Shown: positions 48,707 through 57,712 of the stretch, piece after piece
How the letters are laid out: each line of letters begins with the position of its first letter
Position numbering within the stretch: position 1 is the first letter of the stretch
NCBI RefSeq assembly: GCF_044326205.1
Contig: NZ_JBIRCY010000013.1
Span: 92,099 to 156,098, forward strand
Direction of reading: 5' to 3'
Source of the DNA: Kumtagia sp044326205
GTDB lineage: Bacteria > Pseudomonadota > Alphaproteobacteria > Rhizobiales > Rhizobiaceae
DNA length: 64,000 nt
Position numbers and translations under genes: made by a program
Notes under the pieces: model-generated
The model's database searches: none
Told to the model about the DNA's origin: nothing
The model's input: only the letters and a program-made list of their open reading frames with translations

Positions 48707-50277
48707 ACCATCCGCCAAGCTATATAGGCCACCGCCGCCGCGATCACCCACAGCGCCACACGTCCGGAGCGCGTATGGCGGGCCTCGGCCTTGCCGATTG
48801 CCTGCGCCGTCGTCTCGTCGAAGCGCAGGCCGTGTTCGGCCATCAAATCGATCTCGCGCGACAGGCGTTCGGTGCGGGCGGCGAGGTCGGGCGCCTGGCG
48901 AGCCAGCGACAGCAGCGCATTGACGCCATCGCGCGCATCGGTCAGGAGACCGCGCGGCCCGAGATTTTGCCTGATCCAGTGGCCGACGACCGGCTCGGAG
49001 GTCTTCCACATGTTGAAGGCGGGATCGAGCGTTCGCGCCACGCCCTCGACCACCACCATGGTCTTCTGCAGCAGCACGAGTTCCGGCCGCGTCGCCATGT
49101 CGAAAAGCTCGGTCACCTCGAACAGCAGCGTGAGCAGCTTCGCCATGGATATCGTCTCGGCCGGCTGGCCGTGGATCGGTTCGCCGATGGCGCGGATCGC
49201 CTGCGCGAAGGAGGCGACGTTGTGCTGGCGCGGCACGTAGCCCGCCTCGAAATGCACCTCTGCGACGCGGACATAATCGCGCGTGATGAAGCCGAACAGG
49301 ATCTCGGCAAGGAAATGGCGTTCCTTTTTTCCCAGCCGGCCGGAGATGCCAAGGTCCACGGCGACGATGGTGCCGTCCTGTTCGACGAACAGGTTGCCCG
49401 GATGCATGTCGGCGTGGAAAAACCCGTCGCGCAGCGTGTGGCGCAGGAAGGACTGCACGAGATGGGCGGCGATCGCCTTCAGATCGTGGCCGGCAGCGCG
49501 CAAGCCGTCGATGTCGTTCATCTTGATGCCGTCGATCCACTCCATGGTGACGACGTCGCGACCGGTGCGCTCCCAGTCGACCGCCGGCACGCGGAAGCCT
49601 GGATCGTCGCGCGTGTTCTCGCCGATCTCGGAGAGTGCTGCCGCCTCCAGCCGCAGATCCATCTCGATCTTTGTCGTCTGGGCAAGCGTCTGTGTCACCT
49701 CGACCGGGCGCAAGCGTCGCGACGACGGAATGAATTTTTCCTGCAGCCGCGCCGCGAGAAAATAGCTTTCGAGGTCGTGGAAGAAGGCGCGGCGCACGCC
49801 GGGACGGATCACCTTGACTGCGACCTTGCGAAGCTCGCCGTCGCGCATCACCTCGGCCGGGTGGACCTGGGCGATGGAGGCGGCGGCGACAGGCTCGCCA
49901 AAAGACGCGAACAGGTCCGTCACAGGCCGGCCGAGCGAGCCCTCGATTGCTTCCACCGCCTGCGCGGTCGGAAAGGTCGCCATGCGGTCCTGCAGCTTGG
50001 AGAGGTCGAGCGCGATGTCGTTGCCGACCACGTCCGGCCGCGTCGCCAGGAACTGGCCGAGTTTCACGTAGGAAGGACCAAGCCGCGACACGGCGCCGGC
50101 CAGCCGTTCCGAGCGCTGGCGGCGCATGGCGCGGGGCCGGGCGAGGAATTTCGTCAGCCGCCACGCAAGGCGAGGTGCGCCCGAAAGCTCCTCGCCCGGC
50201 AAAGCCGCGAAGACGCCTTCGCGCGTCATGATCCAGCCGGCCCTGACCAGCCTGAAACCCGCTCCGATCGAGGTCAT
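48703..50277 (-). CDS. ubiB: UbiB family ubiquinone biosynthesis kinase-like protein
   Basis: This 524-residue atypical kinase-like ATPase is needed for ubiquinone synthesis. It has KxGQ (YVKLGQFLATRPDVV), ASIAQVH, VAVKVIRPG, the catalytic-type FFHADMHPGNLF and VAVDLGISGRL. A single C-terminal membrane segment (VALWVIAAAVAYIAW) is present. It follows ubiE with a 7-bp gap and is coupled to coaBC. Confidence 0.94.
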   Translation of the reverse strand: MTSIGAGFRLVRAGWIMTREGVFAALPGEELSGAPRLAWRLTKFLARPRAMRRQRSERLAGAVSRLGPSYVKLGQFLATRPDVVGNDIALDLSKLQDRMATFPTAQAVEAIEGSLGRPVTDLFASFGEPVAAASIAQVHPAEVMRDGELRKVAVKVIRPGVRRAFFHDLESYFLAARLQEKFIPSSRRLRPVEVTQTLAQTTKIEMDLRLEAAALSEIGENTRDDPGFRVPAVDWERTGRDVVTMEWIDGIKMNDIDGLRAAGHDLKAIAAHLVQSFLRHTLRDGFFHADMHPGNLFVEQDGTIVAVDLGISGRLGKKERHFLAEILFGFITRDYVRVAEVHFEAGYVPRQHNVASFAQAIRAIGEPIHGQPAETISMAKLLTLLFEVTELFDMATRPELVLLQKTMVVVEGVARTLDPAFNMWKTSEPVVGHWIRQNLGPRGLLTDARDGVNALLSLARQAPDLAARTERLSREIDLMAEHGLRFDETTAQAIGKAEARHTRSGRVALWVIAAAVAYIAWRMV

Positions 50278-50284
50278 GCGGGCG

Positions 50285-51061
50285 TCAAAGCTTCCAGCCG
50301 GAATGCAAGGCCGCTATGCCGCCGGAATAATTCCGCCAGGTGACGCGCTCGAAGCCGGCTCGCTTGATCATGTCGGCAAAATTCGCCTGGTTGGGGAATT
50401 TTCGGATCGATTCCACCAGATAGGCGTAAGGTTCTGCGTCGCCGGTCACCATTCTTCCGATCGGCGGGATCGCCTTGAACGACCACCCCTCGTAGATCCG
50501 GTCGAGGACAGGCATCTCGACCTCGGAAAATTCGAGGCAGAGGAAGCGTCCGCCTGGCTTGAGCACGCGAAACGCCTCGGACAAGGCTGCGTCGATATGC
50601 GGCACGTTGCGGATGCCGAAAGCGATGGTGTAGGCGTCGAACGTCCCGTCGGGAAAAGGCAGGTCTTCCGCGTTCGCCTCGACGAAATCGACATTGCCTT
50701 CGAGATGGCGTTTCGCGGCCCGCTCGCGCCCCACCGCCAGCATCGAGCCGTTGATGTCGAGCACGGTTGCCGTCGCATTGCCCGCGGACGCATCGACGAT
50801 GCGAAAGGCGATGTCGCCTGTGCCTCCGGCCACGTCGAGCACCTTCCAGCCTGCGCGGCGCGGCGGATTGAGCCAGGCGACCATCGCGTCCTTCCACAGA
50901 CGATGCAGGCCGCCGGACATCAGGTCGTTCATCAAATCGTAGCGGTTGGCGACGCGGTGGAATACGGCGTCGACAAGCGGCTGCTTCTCGCCATCCCCGA
51001 CTTCGCGGAAACCGTAGGAGGTTTCCATACCGCTCGCTGCGGTTGTTCGCTGTTGTGCCAT
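50285..51061 (-). CDS. ubiE: Ubiquinone/menaquinone C-methyltransferase UbiE
   Basis: This 258-residue SAM-dependent methyltransferase has the UbiE signatures YDLMNDLMSGGLHRLWKDA, VLDVAGGTGDIAFRIVD and AFGIRNVPHIDAALSEAFRVLKPGG. It methylates the quinone ring in ubiquinone synthesis. It is the first gene of the ubiE-ubiB-coaBC operon. The 103-bp gap to the divergent add gene carries its promoter. Confidence 0.95.
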   Translation of the reverse strand: MAQQRTTAASGMETSYGFREVGDGEKQPLVDAVFHRVANRYDLMNDLMSGGLHRLWKDAMVAWLNPPRRAGWKVLDVAGGTGDIAFRIVDASAGNATATVLDINGSMLAVGRERAAKRHLEGNVDFVEANAEDLPFPDGTFDAYTIAFGIRNVPHIDAALSEAFRVLKPGGRFLCLEFSEVEMPVLDRIYEGWSFKAIPPIGRMVTGDAEPYAYLVESIRKFPNQANFADMIKRAGFERVTWRNYSGGIAALHSGWKL

Positions 51062-51164
51062 AAAGGTGAACCGTTCTCCGGTTTAGAACCATACCCGATG
51101 CACGGCGGGGACGCTATTGTCCAGCATTGCCGTGAAGACCAGCGATTCGTTCAAAGGACCGCCC

Positions 51165-52136
51165 ATGCCGCTCACTGCCGAAATTCACTGCCATGTCGAG
51201 GGCGCGGCCGACCCGGAACTGGTGATCCGGCAGGCGCGCAAATATGGGGCGGACCCCTCGCCTTTCATCCAGAACGGCTCCTTCGTCTGGCACGATTTCA
51301 CAACCTTCCTGCAGGCCTACGACTTCGCCGCCGATTTGTTCCGCACAGAGGAGGACTATGCGCGGCTGACCGAGCATTATCTGACCAGCCTGGCGCGCGA
51401 CGGCGCCATCTATTCCGAGGTGTTCACCTCGCCCGACCATGCGCGGCGCGCCGGCCTGTCGCCGCAAGCCTATACCAACGCGTTGGGCGAAGGCATGATC
51501 CGCGCCCGCGACAAGACCGGCATCGAGGGCCGTATGATCGTCACCGGGGTGCGGCATTTCGGCGTCGAGGCCGTGGAGGCCGCCGCACGCTTCGCCGCCA
51601 GATGCGGTCACCCGCTGGTGACCGGCTTCGGCATGGGCGGCGACGAGCGGATGGGCGACATCGAGGATTTCGTGCGCGCTTTCGAAATCGCCCGCGAGGC
51701 GGGGCTTGGCATCACCGTGCATGCCGGCGAGTTCGGCGGCTGGGAAAGCGTCGCCGGCGCGCTCGACCATTTGAAGCCGAGCCGCATCGGCCACGGCGTG
51801 CGCGCCATCGAGAACCCGGATCTCGTTCGGCGCATCGCCGCCGAAGGCATCGTGATGGAGTGCTGCCCCGGCTCGAACATCGCGCTCAAGGTTTTCGACG
51901 GGTTTCCGAACCATCCCTTCCCGGCCCTGCTCGCCGCGGGCTGCAAGGTGACGCTGAATTCCGACGACCCGCCCTATTTCTGGACGACGCTGAGGAATGA
52001 GTACGATCTGGCCGCAAAGCACTTCGGCATGAGCGAGAAGGCGCTGACTGCGGTGACGCGCACTTCAATCGAGGCAGCCTTTGTCGACCGCAAGACACGG
52101 AGCGCGTTGCTGGCGCGGTTGGAGAAGAAGCGGTGA
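51165..52136 (+). CDS. add: Adenosine deaminase
   Basis: This 323-residue zinc deaminase converts adenosine to inosine. Metal and catalytic motifs are present: HCHVEGA (in place of the usual HxHLEG), TVHAGEFGG, RIGHGVRAIENPDL and LNSDDPPYF. The ATG at 51165 is preceded by AAAGGA; the extension to 51117 uses TTG and is not conserved. It opens the nucleoside-salvage region. Confidence 0.92.
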   Translation: MPLTAEIHCHVEGAADPELVIRQARKYGADPSPFIQNGSFVWHDFTTFLQAYDFAADLFRTEEDYARLTEHYLTSLARDGAIYSEVFTSPDHARRAGLSPQAYTNALGEGMIRARDKTGIEGRMIVTGVRHFGVEAVEAAARFAARCGHPLVTGFGMGGDERMGDIEDFVRAFEIAREAGLGITVHAGEFGGWESVAGALDHLKPSRIGHGVRAIENPDLVRRIAAEGIVMECCPGSNIALKVFDGFPNHPFPALLAAGCKVTLNSDDPPYFWTTLRNEYDLAAKHFGMSEKALTAVTRTSIEAAFVDRKTRSALLARLEKKR

Positions 52137-52424
52137 AGGCTCTCTTCTCCCCGTTTGCGGGGAGAAGATGCCGGCAGGCAAGATGAGCCACCCTTGCAGA
52201 TCGGTCGCTTAACAAACACGCAAGGAGTAGCGCCAGCAGTTCAACGACAGCGCCGCCCCTCATTTGGCCCTTCGGGCCACCTTCTCCCCGTATGGAGACG
52301 GTGAGAAAGAAGGCTGCCGGCCGCAACTCCGGGGAAAACCGTCATCGCCTCGCCTCGCGGCATTTCACCAGCCGTCAAGCCGGGATAGTATGCCGCGACA
52401 CAATAAGAAGCGGAAGGTCAGGCC
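52137..52424. repeat. Intergenic region with palindromic repeat
   Basis: The gap holds a C/G-run hairpin CTTCTCCCCGTTTGCGGGGAGAAG at 52143-52166 and related CCTTCTCCCCGTATGGAGA sequence near 52280-52300. These look like ends of another palindromic repeat of about 160 bp. No gene is seen. The last 60 bp probably carry the upp promoter. Confidence 0.65.
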
Positions 52425-53051
52425 ATGGGCGTCACAGTCGTCGATCACCCCCTCGTGCAGCACAAGCTGACCATCATGCGCAACAAGGAGACTTCGACCG
52501 CGAGTTTCCGCCGCCTGTTGCGCGAGATATCGCTGCTGCTCGGCTACGAGGTGACGCGCGACCTCGAACTGACGACGACGACCATCGAGACGCCGATGGA
52601 GACGATGGAAGCGCCGATCCTCGAAGGCAAGAAGCTGGTGTTCGCCTCGGTGCTGCGCGCCGGCAACGGGCTGCTCGAAGGGCTGCTCGACCTGGTGCCC
52701 GCGGCGCGCGTCGCCCATATCGGGCTCTACCGCGACCACGAGACGCTGGAGGCTGTCGAATATTTCTTCAAGGCGCCGAGCGATCTCGCCGACCGGCTGG
52801 TGATCGTCGTCGACCCGATGCTGGCCACCGCCAATTCGGCGATCGCGGCGATCGACAAGCTGAAGGGGCGCGGGGCGACGAATTTGCGCTATCTCTGCCT
52901 GCTGGCTGCGCCCGAAGGTATCCAGCGCTTCACCACCGCCCATCCCGACGTGCCGGTGTTCACCGCCTCGATCGACCGGCAATTGAACGAGAAGGGTTAC
53001 ATCGTACCCGGCCTCGGCGACGCCGGGGACCGGCTGTACGGGACAAAATAA
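52425..53051 (+). CDS. upp: Uracil phosphoribosyltransferase
   Basis: This 208-residue enzyme makes UMP from uracil and PRPP. It has VDHPLVQHKLTIMRNKETST, VFASVLRAGNGLLEGLLDLV and the PRPP loop VDPMLATANSAIAAI; the C terminus IVPGLGDAGDRLYGTK is characteristic. It fits with deoA and cdd nearby, which release uracil and deoxyuridine products for salvage. Confidence 0.95.
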   Translation: MGVTVVDHPLVQHKLTIMRNKETSTASFRRLLREISLLLGYEVTRDLELTTTTIETPMETMEAPILEGKKLVFASVLRAGNGLLEGLLDLVPAARVAHIGLYRDHETLEAVEYFFKAPSDLADRLVIVVDPMLATANSAIAAIDKLKGRGATNLRYLCLLAAPEGIQRFTTAHPDVPVFTASIDRQLNEKGYIVPGLGDAGDRLYGTK

Positions 53052-53178
53052 CGGGGATTTCAGGGGGCCGTTAACCCATCATTTACACAAATATCTGGTG
53101 ACGGCCGGACACCGGCGTGCCGTTAAGGCGGCGGAGGTTTTCCGGCGATAAGGTCCTGCGCAGCAAGACGGGTTCCAC

Positions 53179-53739
53179 ATGCTGCGCAACGCTATTCTTA
53201 TCGGCATATGCATCGGATCGTCGGCCGCCGTGCCGCTGATCTATCAAGGCAATCCCGAAGCATTTCAGGCGCTTCTTGGGTCGGGCGCGACCGAACCGAC
53301 CATGGTGGCCGAACTGCCGCCCGTTGCAAACAAGCCGACGACCGTGTCCACCAGCCCTGCCCCGAGCGGGCGCAAGGTGGAGATTGAGGTAGACGACCGG
53401 GGCCACTACGTCGGCGATTTCAAGATCAACGGCCGCAAGGTCGAGGCGATGATCGACACCGGCGCCACTGCTGTCGCCTTCAACCTGTCGACGGCCCGGC
53501 GGCTTGGGCTCCAGGTGAAGCCGTCGGACATGAAGAACACGGTGAACACAGCCAACGGCCAGGCGCGCGCGACGCTGGTGATGGTCGACCGCCTTGAGAT
53601 CGGCCGCATCACGGTGGAGAACGTCCAGGCGCTTGTGCTCGAGGATCAGGCGCTGAGCGGCACGCTGATCGGCATGACTTTCCTCAACCGGCTGAAAAAG
53701 TTCGAGGTCGACGGCGGGACATTGCTGCTGGTTCAGTAG
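53179..53739 (+). CDS. TIGR02281-type retropepsin-like aspartic protease
   Basis: This 186-residue clan AA protease has an N-terminal membrane anchor or uncleaved signal (MLRNAILIGICIGSSAAV), a linker, and a single retropepsin domain with the catalytic MIDTGATAVAFN (D-T-G). GMTFLNRLKKFEVDGGTL closes the fold. A dimer is needed for activity, as in retroviral proteases. The 3' end overlaps the convergent deoA by 7 bp. The physiological substrate is unknown. Confidence 0.87.
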   Translation: MLRNAILIGICIGSSAAVPLIYQGNPEAFQALLGSGATEPTMVAELPPVANKPTTVSTSPAPSGRKVEIEVDDRGHYVGDFKINGRKVEAMIDTGATAVAFNLSTARRLGLQVKPSDMKNTVNTANGQARATLVMVDRLEIGRITVENVQALVLEDQALSGTLIGMTFLNRLKKFEVDGGTLLLVQ

Positions 53740-55058
53740 GCATCGCCGGCCGTGATCCGCCGGACCACCGGGTCCTTGGCGGCGGGCTTGGCGTCGCCAA
53801 TGCCGTAGGCGGCTGCGAGCGCGGCGGCGGCACGGTCGGCATCGGCCTCGCTGCGCGCATGAACGCTGGCCAGCGGATCGCCGGGCCGCACTTCCGCGCC
53901 GAGCGGCAAGAGCCGCGTGAAACCGACCGCGAGATCGACACTGTCGCCGGGTCGCGTACGCCCACCGCCGAGGCCGACCACGGCAAGGCCGATGTCGCGC
54001 GTCGCGATATGAGTGACGAAGCCGGCGCGCGGGGCGGGCACAACGCGTTCGACCGCGGCGTGCGGCAGGTGGCTTCGATGCTTCTCAACGAAGTCGGCCG
54101 GTCCACCGAGGTCATGCACCATGCGGGCGAAGCGCTCCGCCGCGCGGCCACTGTTCAGCGCGTCTCGCGCCCGCTCGAGGCCGTCGGCGTGAGACGAAGC
54201 GATGCCGCACGAAAGCAGCATCTCGCCGCAGAGCGCCAGCGTCACCTTTTCCAGGCGCGGGTCGCGGGTCCGGCCGGTCAGGAAATCGACGGCGTTGGCG
54301 ACTTCCACGGCATTGCCGGCGGCCGACGCCAGCGGCTCGTTCATGCCGGTGATCAGCGCCGAGGTCTTCAGCCCCGCGCCGTTGGCGACCTCGACCAGGC
54401 TTTTCGCAAGCGACGCGGCATCGCGCGATTTTTCCATGAAGGCGCCGTTGCCGACCTTGACGTCAAGGACCAGCGACTGGAGACCGGCGGCGAGTTTCTT
54501 GGAGAGGATCGAGGCGGTGATCAGCGGGATCGATTCCACTGTCGCGGTGACGTCACGGATGGCGTAGAGGCGCTTGTCGGCGGGAGCGAGCGCGGCCGTC
54601 TGGCCGATAATGGCGCAGCCCGCCGAGCGCACCACCTTGCGGAACAGGTCCGTGTCAGGCTGGCTGACATAACCGGGGATGGCGTCCATCTTGTCCAGCG
54701 TGCCGCCGGTGTGACCGAGACCGCGCCCGGAGATCATCGGCACATAGGCGCCGCAGGCGGCGACGATCGGCGCCAGCATCAGCGAGACGTTGTCACCGAT
54801 GCCGCCGGTCGAGTGCTTGTCGGTGGCTGGGCCCGGCAGGTCCGACCAGTCGAGCACCTCGCCGGAATCACGCATGGCGAGCGTGAGCGCCACCGCCTCC
54901 TCGCGGCGCATGCCGTTGAAGAACACCGCCATGGCGAAGGCGGCGGCCTGACCCTCGGAGACGGTGCCGGAGGTGAGGCCGGCGATGAAGGCGGCGATGT
55001 CACCGGGCGGGAGCGTCTTGCCGTCGCGTTTTTGGCGAATGATTTCCTGCGGGAGCAT
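53733..55058 (-). CDS. deoA: Thymidine phosphorylase
   Basis: This 441-residue pyrimidine nucleoside phosphorylase splits thymidine and deoxyuridine with phosphate. It has the family signature SGRGLGHTGGTLDKMDAIPG, DKHSTGGIGDNVSL, and KKLAAGLQSLVLDVKVGNGAFM. The C-terminal domain is complete. It starts 3 bp after the purine nucleoside phosphorylase stop and ends the salvage operon. Confidence 0.95.
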   Translation of the reverse strand: MLPQEIIRQKRDGKTLPPGDIAAFIAGLTSGTVSEGQAAAFAMAVFFNGMRREEAVALTLAMRDSGEVLDWSDLPGPATDKHSTGGIGDNVSLMLAPIVAACGAYVPMISGRGLGHTGGTLDKMDAIPGYVSQPDTDLFRKVVRSAGCAIIGQTAALAPADKRLYAIRDVTATVESIPLITASILSKKLAAGLQSLVLDVKVGNGAFMEKSRDAASLAKSLVEVANGAGLKTSALITGMNEPLASAAGNAVEVANAVDFLTGRTRDPRLEKVTLALCGEMLLSCGIASSHADGLERARDALNSGRAAERFARMVHDLGGPADFVEKHRSHLPHAAVERVVPAPRAGFVTHIATRDIGLAVVGLGGGRTRPGDSVDLAVGFTRLLPLGAEVRPGDPLASVHARSEADADRAAAALAAAYGIGDAKPAAKDPVVRRITAGDAY

Positions 55059-55061
55059 CGA

Positions 55062-55859
55062 TCAGATGCCCTCCTCGAACATCTTCTTCAGCACCGCCGC
55101 CAATCTCCGGCCGCCGAGCGGCGCCATGTCCTTGGTTTCCTGGTGCGAGAGTTCCGCCCCCGTCATGCCGGCAGCGAGATTGGTGATGACCGAGCAGGCG
55201 GCGGCGCGCAGGCCGAGGAAACGGGCGATGATGACCTCGGGCACGGTCGACATGCCGACGGCGGTGGCCCCCATGATACGCGCCATACGGATCTCGGCGG
55301 GCGTCTCGAAGGACGGGCCGGAGAACCACATGTAGACGCCTTTGTGCAGCGGCGTGCCGGTCGCCTCGGCGGCCTTGACGATCGCGGCGCGCAGGCCGCG
55401 GTCGTAGGCTTCGGTCAGCCCGACAAAACGCGCGTCGGTCGGCTCGCCGATGAGCGGATTGGCGCCGGCGAAATTGATGTGGTCCTCGATCAGCATCACC
55501 GATCCCGGCGGCATCGCGGCATCGAGCGAGCCCGCGGCATTTGTGAGGATCAGCGTGGTGACGCCGATCGCGGCGAGGGTTTCCAGCGCAGGGCGCATGG
55601 CAGCCGCATTGCCGTGTTCGTAATAATGCGAGCGGCCGGCAAGCAGCAGCACTTCCGCCCCGCCGAAGCGGCCGCTGACCAGCGTTCCGGCATGGCCGGT
55701 GACGCCGCTTCTGGGAAAGCCGGGCAAGTCAGCATAGGGAATGCGGATCGCGCCCTCGACCTCGTCGACAAGGCCGCCCAGGCCGGAGCCGAGTACAACC
55801 GCGACCTTCGGCATGCGGCCGCCGAGCCGCTCGACCAGCGTGGCGACAGCATCGCTCAT
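55062..55859 (-). CDS. Purine nucleoside phosphorylase (trimeric type)
   Basis: This 265-residue phosphorylase has VVLGSGLGGLVDEV, the phosphate-site AGRSHYYEHGN, LILTNAAGSLD and MWFSGPSFETPAEIR followed by MGATAVGMSTVPE, as in trimeric, inosine/guanosine-specific enzymes. It takes inosine made by adenosine deaminase. Its start overlaps the cdd stop by 4 bp (ATGA). Confidence 0.93.
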   Translation of the reverse strand: MSDAVATLVERLGGRMPKVAVVLGSGLGGLVDEVEGAIRIPYADLPGFPRSGVTGHAGTLVSGRFGGAEVLLLAGRSHYYEHGNAAAMRPALETLAAIGVTTLILTNAAGSLDAAMPPGSVMLIEDHINFAGANPLIGEPTDARFVGLTEAYDRGLRAAIVKAAEATGTPLHKGVYMWFSGPSFETPAEIRMARIMGATAVGMSTVPEVIIARFLGLRAAACSVITNLAAGMTGAELSHQETKDMAPLGGRRLAAVLKKMFEEGI

Positions 55860-56245
55860 TTCAGGATCTTTCCTTCGAAACCATAGGGCAGCATCTGGCC
55901 GATGGTGACCGTCTCGACCACGCCGACATCGTCGCAGAGGTAGAGCTTTGCATCCGGGCCGGCGAACTCCGCCAGCCGCTGGCGGCAGCCGCCGCAGGGC
56001 GTGATGCGCGCCATGCGCTCCGCCACCACCGCAATTTCGGCGATCTCACCGCCGCCACCCATGACGTAGTGGCCGAGCGCCGTGGTCTCCGCGCACCAGC
56101 CCTCCGGATAGGACGCGACCTCGATGTTGCAGCCGGAGAAGATGCGGCCGTCCGTCGTGCGGATCGCAGCGCCCACCGGGAATTTCGAATAGGGCGCATA
56201 ACATTTCGCCATCGCCTCGCGCGCCGCGAGGAAGAGATCATGCAT
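55856..56245 (-). CDS. cdd: Cytidine deaminase
   Basis: This 129-residue zinc deaminase converts cytidine or deoxycytidine to the uridine form. The motifs are SGCNIEVASYPEGWCAETTA (zinc Cys with catalytic Glu) and PCGGCRQRLAEF (two zinc Cys). The length is that of the homotetrameric form. It is followed directly by the phosphorylase gene. Confidence 0.94.
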   Translation of the reverse strand: MHDLFLAAREAMAKCYAPYSKFPVGAAIRTTDGRIFSGCNIEVASYPEGWCAETTALGHYVMGGGGEIAEIAVVAERMARITPCGGCRQRLAEFAGPDAKLYLCDDVGVVETVTIGQMLPYGFEGKILK

Positions 56246-56304
56246 GATCGACCATCCAGCCTGTTTTCAATCGGCTCAGCAGACGCTTGACCTGTCCCGG
56301 CCGC

Positions 56305-56565
56305 CTATTCGTCGGTCGAGGCCGCGCAGAGTTGCGTGTCGACCTTCCACGTCGCCCTTGGTGACTGCTTGTCGTCCAGGACGCAGACCTGGACATGGCC
56401 GTCCGCCGAACACATGTCGGCCCCGAGCGAATAGAGATTGCTCTCATAGACGCAGTAGAACTTCATGTAGTCCTTCTCGAAATCGACGGCCACGTTGACC
56501 GTCGTGTCGGCGAAGGTCGCGGCCGGCGCAAGGGACAAGGCGGCGGCCAACAAGAAGGGTCTCAT
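56305..56565 (-). CDS. Small exported cysteine-containing protein
   Basis: This 86-residue protein has a clear signal peptide (MRPFLLAAALSLAPAATFA). The mature part has four cysteines (FYCVYES, DMCSADGHVQVCV, TQLCAA) that could form two disulfides. AGGAGA precedes the ATG at 56565. I do not recognise the family. It lies between cdd and the nucleoside transporter genes and may be cotranscribed with them. Confidence 0.7.
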   Translation of the reverse strand: MRPFLLAAALSLAPAATFADTTVNVAVDFEKDYMKFYCVYESNLYSLGADMCSADGHVQVCVLDDKQSPRATWKVDTQLCAASTDE

Positions 56566-56593
56566 CGATCTTTCTCCTGCATTTTTCAGCACC

Positions 56594-57712
56594 TCACCGC
56601 TCCTTCACATAGGGCACGCCGCCGGCGCGCGGCGGGATTGCCTTGCCGATGAAACCGGCGAGGAGGATGACCGTGAGGATGAAGGGCAGCGCGTTCACGA
56701 GTTGCACCGGCACGCGCACCGGCGCCGGTCCATAGGGCTGGAGCACGACCGCAAGACCGTAGGCGACAAGGCCGGCAAGCACCGAGCCGAGGATCACGGC
56801 CGGCGTCTTCAGCTTGACATAGCCGAGCAGCACCAGCGCGCAGACCAGGATGGCCAGCGGCGGCAGCCAGGTGGCGATGCCGACCGGGCTGCCCTGGATA
56901 CGGATCGATGCCGCGTCGAGAAAACCGAACAGCAGGCAGGCGAACATGGCGGGCACCGGCTTCCATTTGGCGAAGATCAGCGCGGCGAGCGCGATATAAC
57001 CCTTGCCGGCGGTCATGTCCTTCACGAAGCCGGCGTTCTGGGCGACCGACAGATAGGCGCCGGCCATGCCGGTGAGCACGCCGGTGATGATTACGGCGCG
57101 ATAGCGCAGCCAGGTGACCGAGATGCCGGCCGTGTCGACCGCCGCGGGGTTTTCGCCGACGGCACGCAGGCGCAGGCCGAAGCGCGTGCGAAACAGCACC
57201 CACCAGGTCAGCGGCACCATCAGGAAAGCGATGTAGACCAGGATGGAGTGGCCGGAGAGCAGTTCCGAATAGATCGGCCCGACGATCGGCACGTCCCTCA
57301 CGGCGTCGGCGCCCGGCAAGGTGATCTCCTGAAAACGCGCCGCGCCGCCAAGCGACGGTGTGCGCCCGCCCTGCCGGAACCACGCCTGGCCGAGGATAAT
57401 GGTCGAGCCGGCGACGATGAAATTGATCGCCACGCCCGACACGATCTGGTTGCCGCGATGGGTGATCGAGGCGAAGCCGTGCACCAGCGCCAGCGCGACG
57501 GCGGCGAGGGTGGCGACAAGCAAACCGACCCAAGCCGAGCCCGAAACGGCGGCTGCCGAGGCGCCGGCGAAGGCCCCAGCCAGCATCTTGCCCTCAAGGC
57601 CGATATCAAAGATGCCGGCCCGCTCCGAATAGAGGCCGGCGAGACAGGCGAGCAGCAGCGGCGCGGAGACGCGCAGCGTGGCGTCGCAGAGCTGGATGAT
57701 GGTGTCGAACAT
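56594..57712 (-). CDS. Nucleoside-type (BMP-class) ABC transporter permease
   Basis: This 372-residue membrane protein of the BmpC/NupQ permease group begins LRVSAPLLLACLAGLYSERAG followed by FDIGLEGKMLAGAF, both hallmarks of this class. Multiple membrane helices follow. Its start overlaps the stop of the second permease by one base. With deoA, cdd and PNP adjacent, nucleoside import is the likely role. Confidence 0.9.
   Translation of the reverse strand: MFDTIIQLCDATLRVSAPLLLACLAGLYSERAGIFDIGLEGKMLAGAFAGASAAAVSGSAWVGLLVATLAAVALALVHGFASITHRGNQIVSGVAINFIVAGSTIILGQAWFRQGGRTPSLGGAARFQEITLPGADAVRDVPIVGPIYSELLSGHSILVYIAFLMVPLTWWVLFRTRFGLRLRAVGENPAAVDTAGISVTWLRYRAVIITGVLTGMAGAYLSVAQNAGFVKDMTAGKGYIALAALIFAKWKPVPAMFACLLFGFLDAASIRIQGSPVGIATWLPPLAILVCALVLLGYVKLKTPAVILGSVLAGLVAYGLAVVLQPYGPAPVRVPVQLVNALPFILTVILLAGFIGKAIPPRAGGVPYVKER

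Noticed and set aside
47477..50164. An 895-residue minus-strand open frame
   Set aside because: Only the last 409 codons are CoaBC. The upstream part lies over ubiB in another frame and is Arg-rich shadow sequence.
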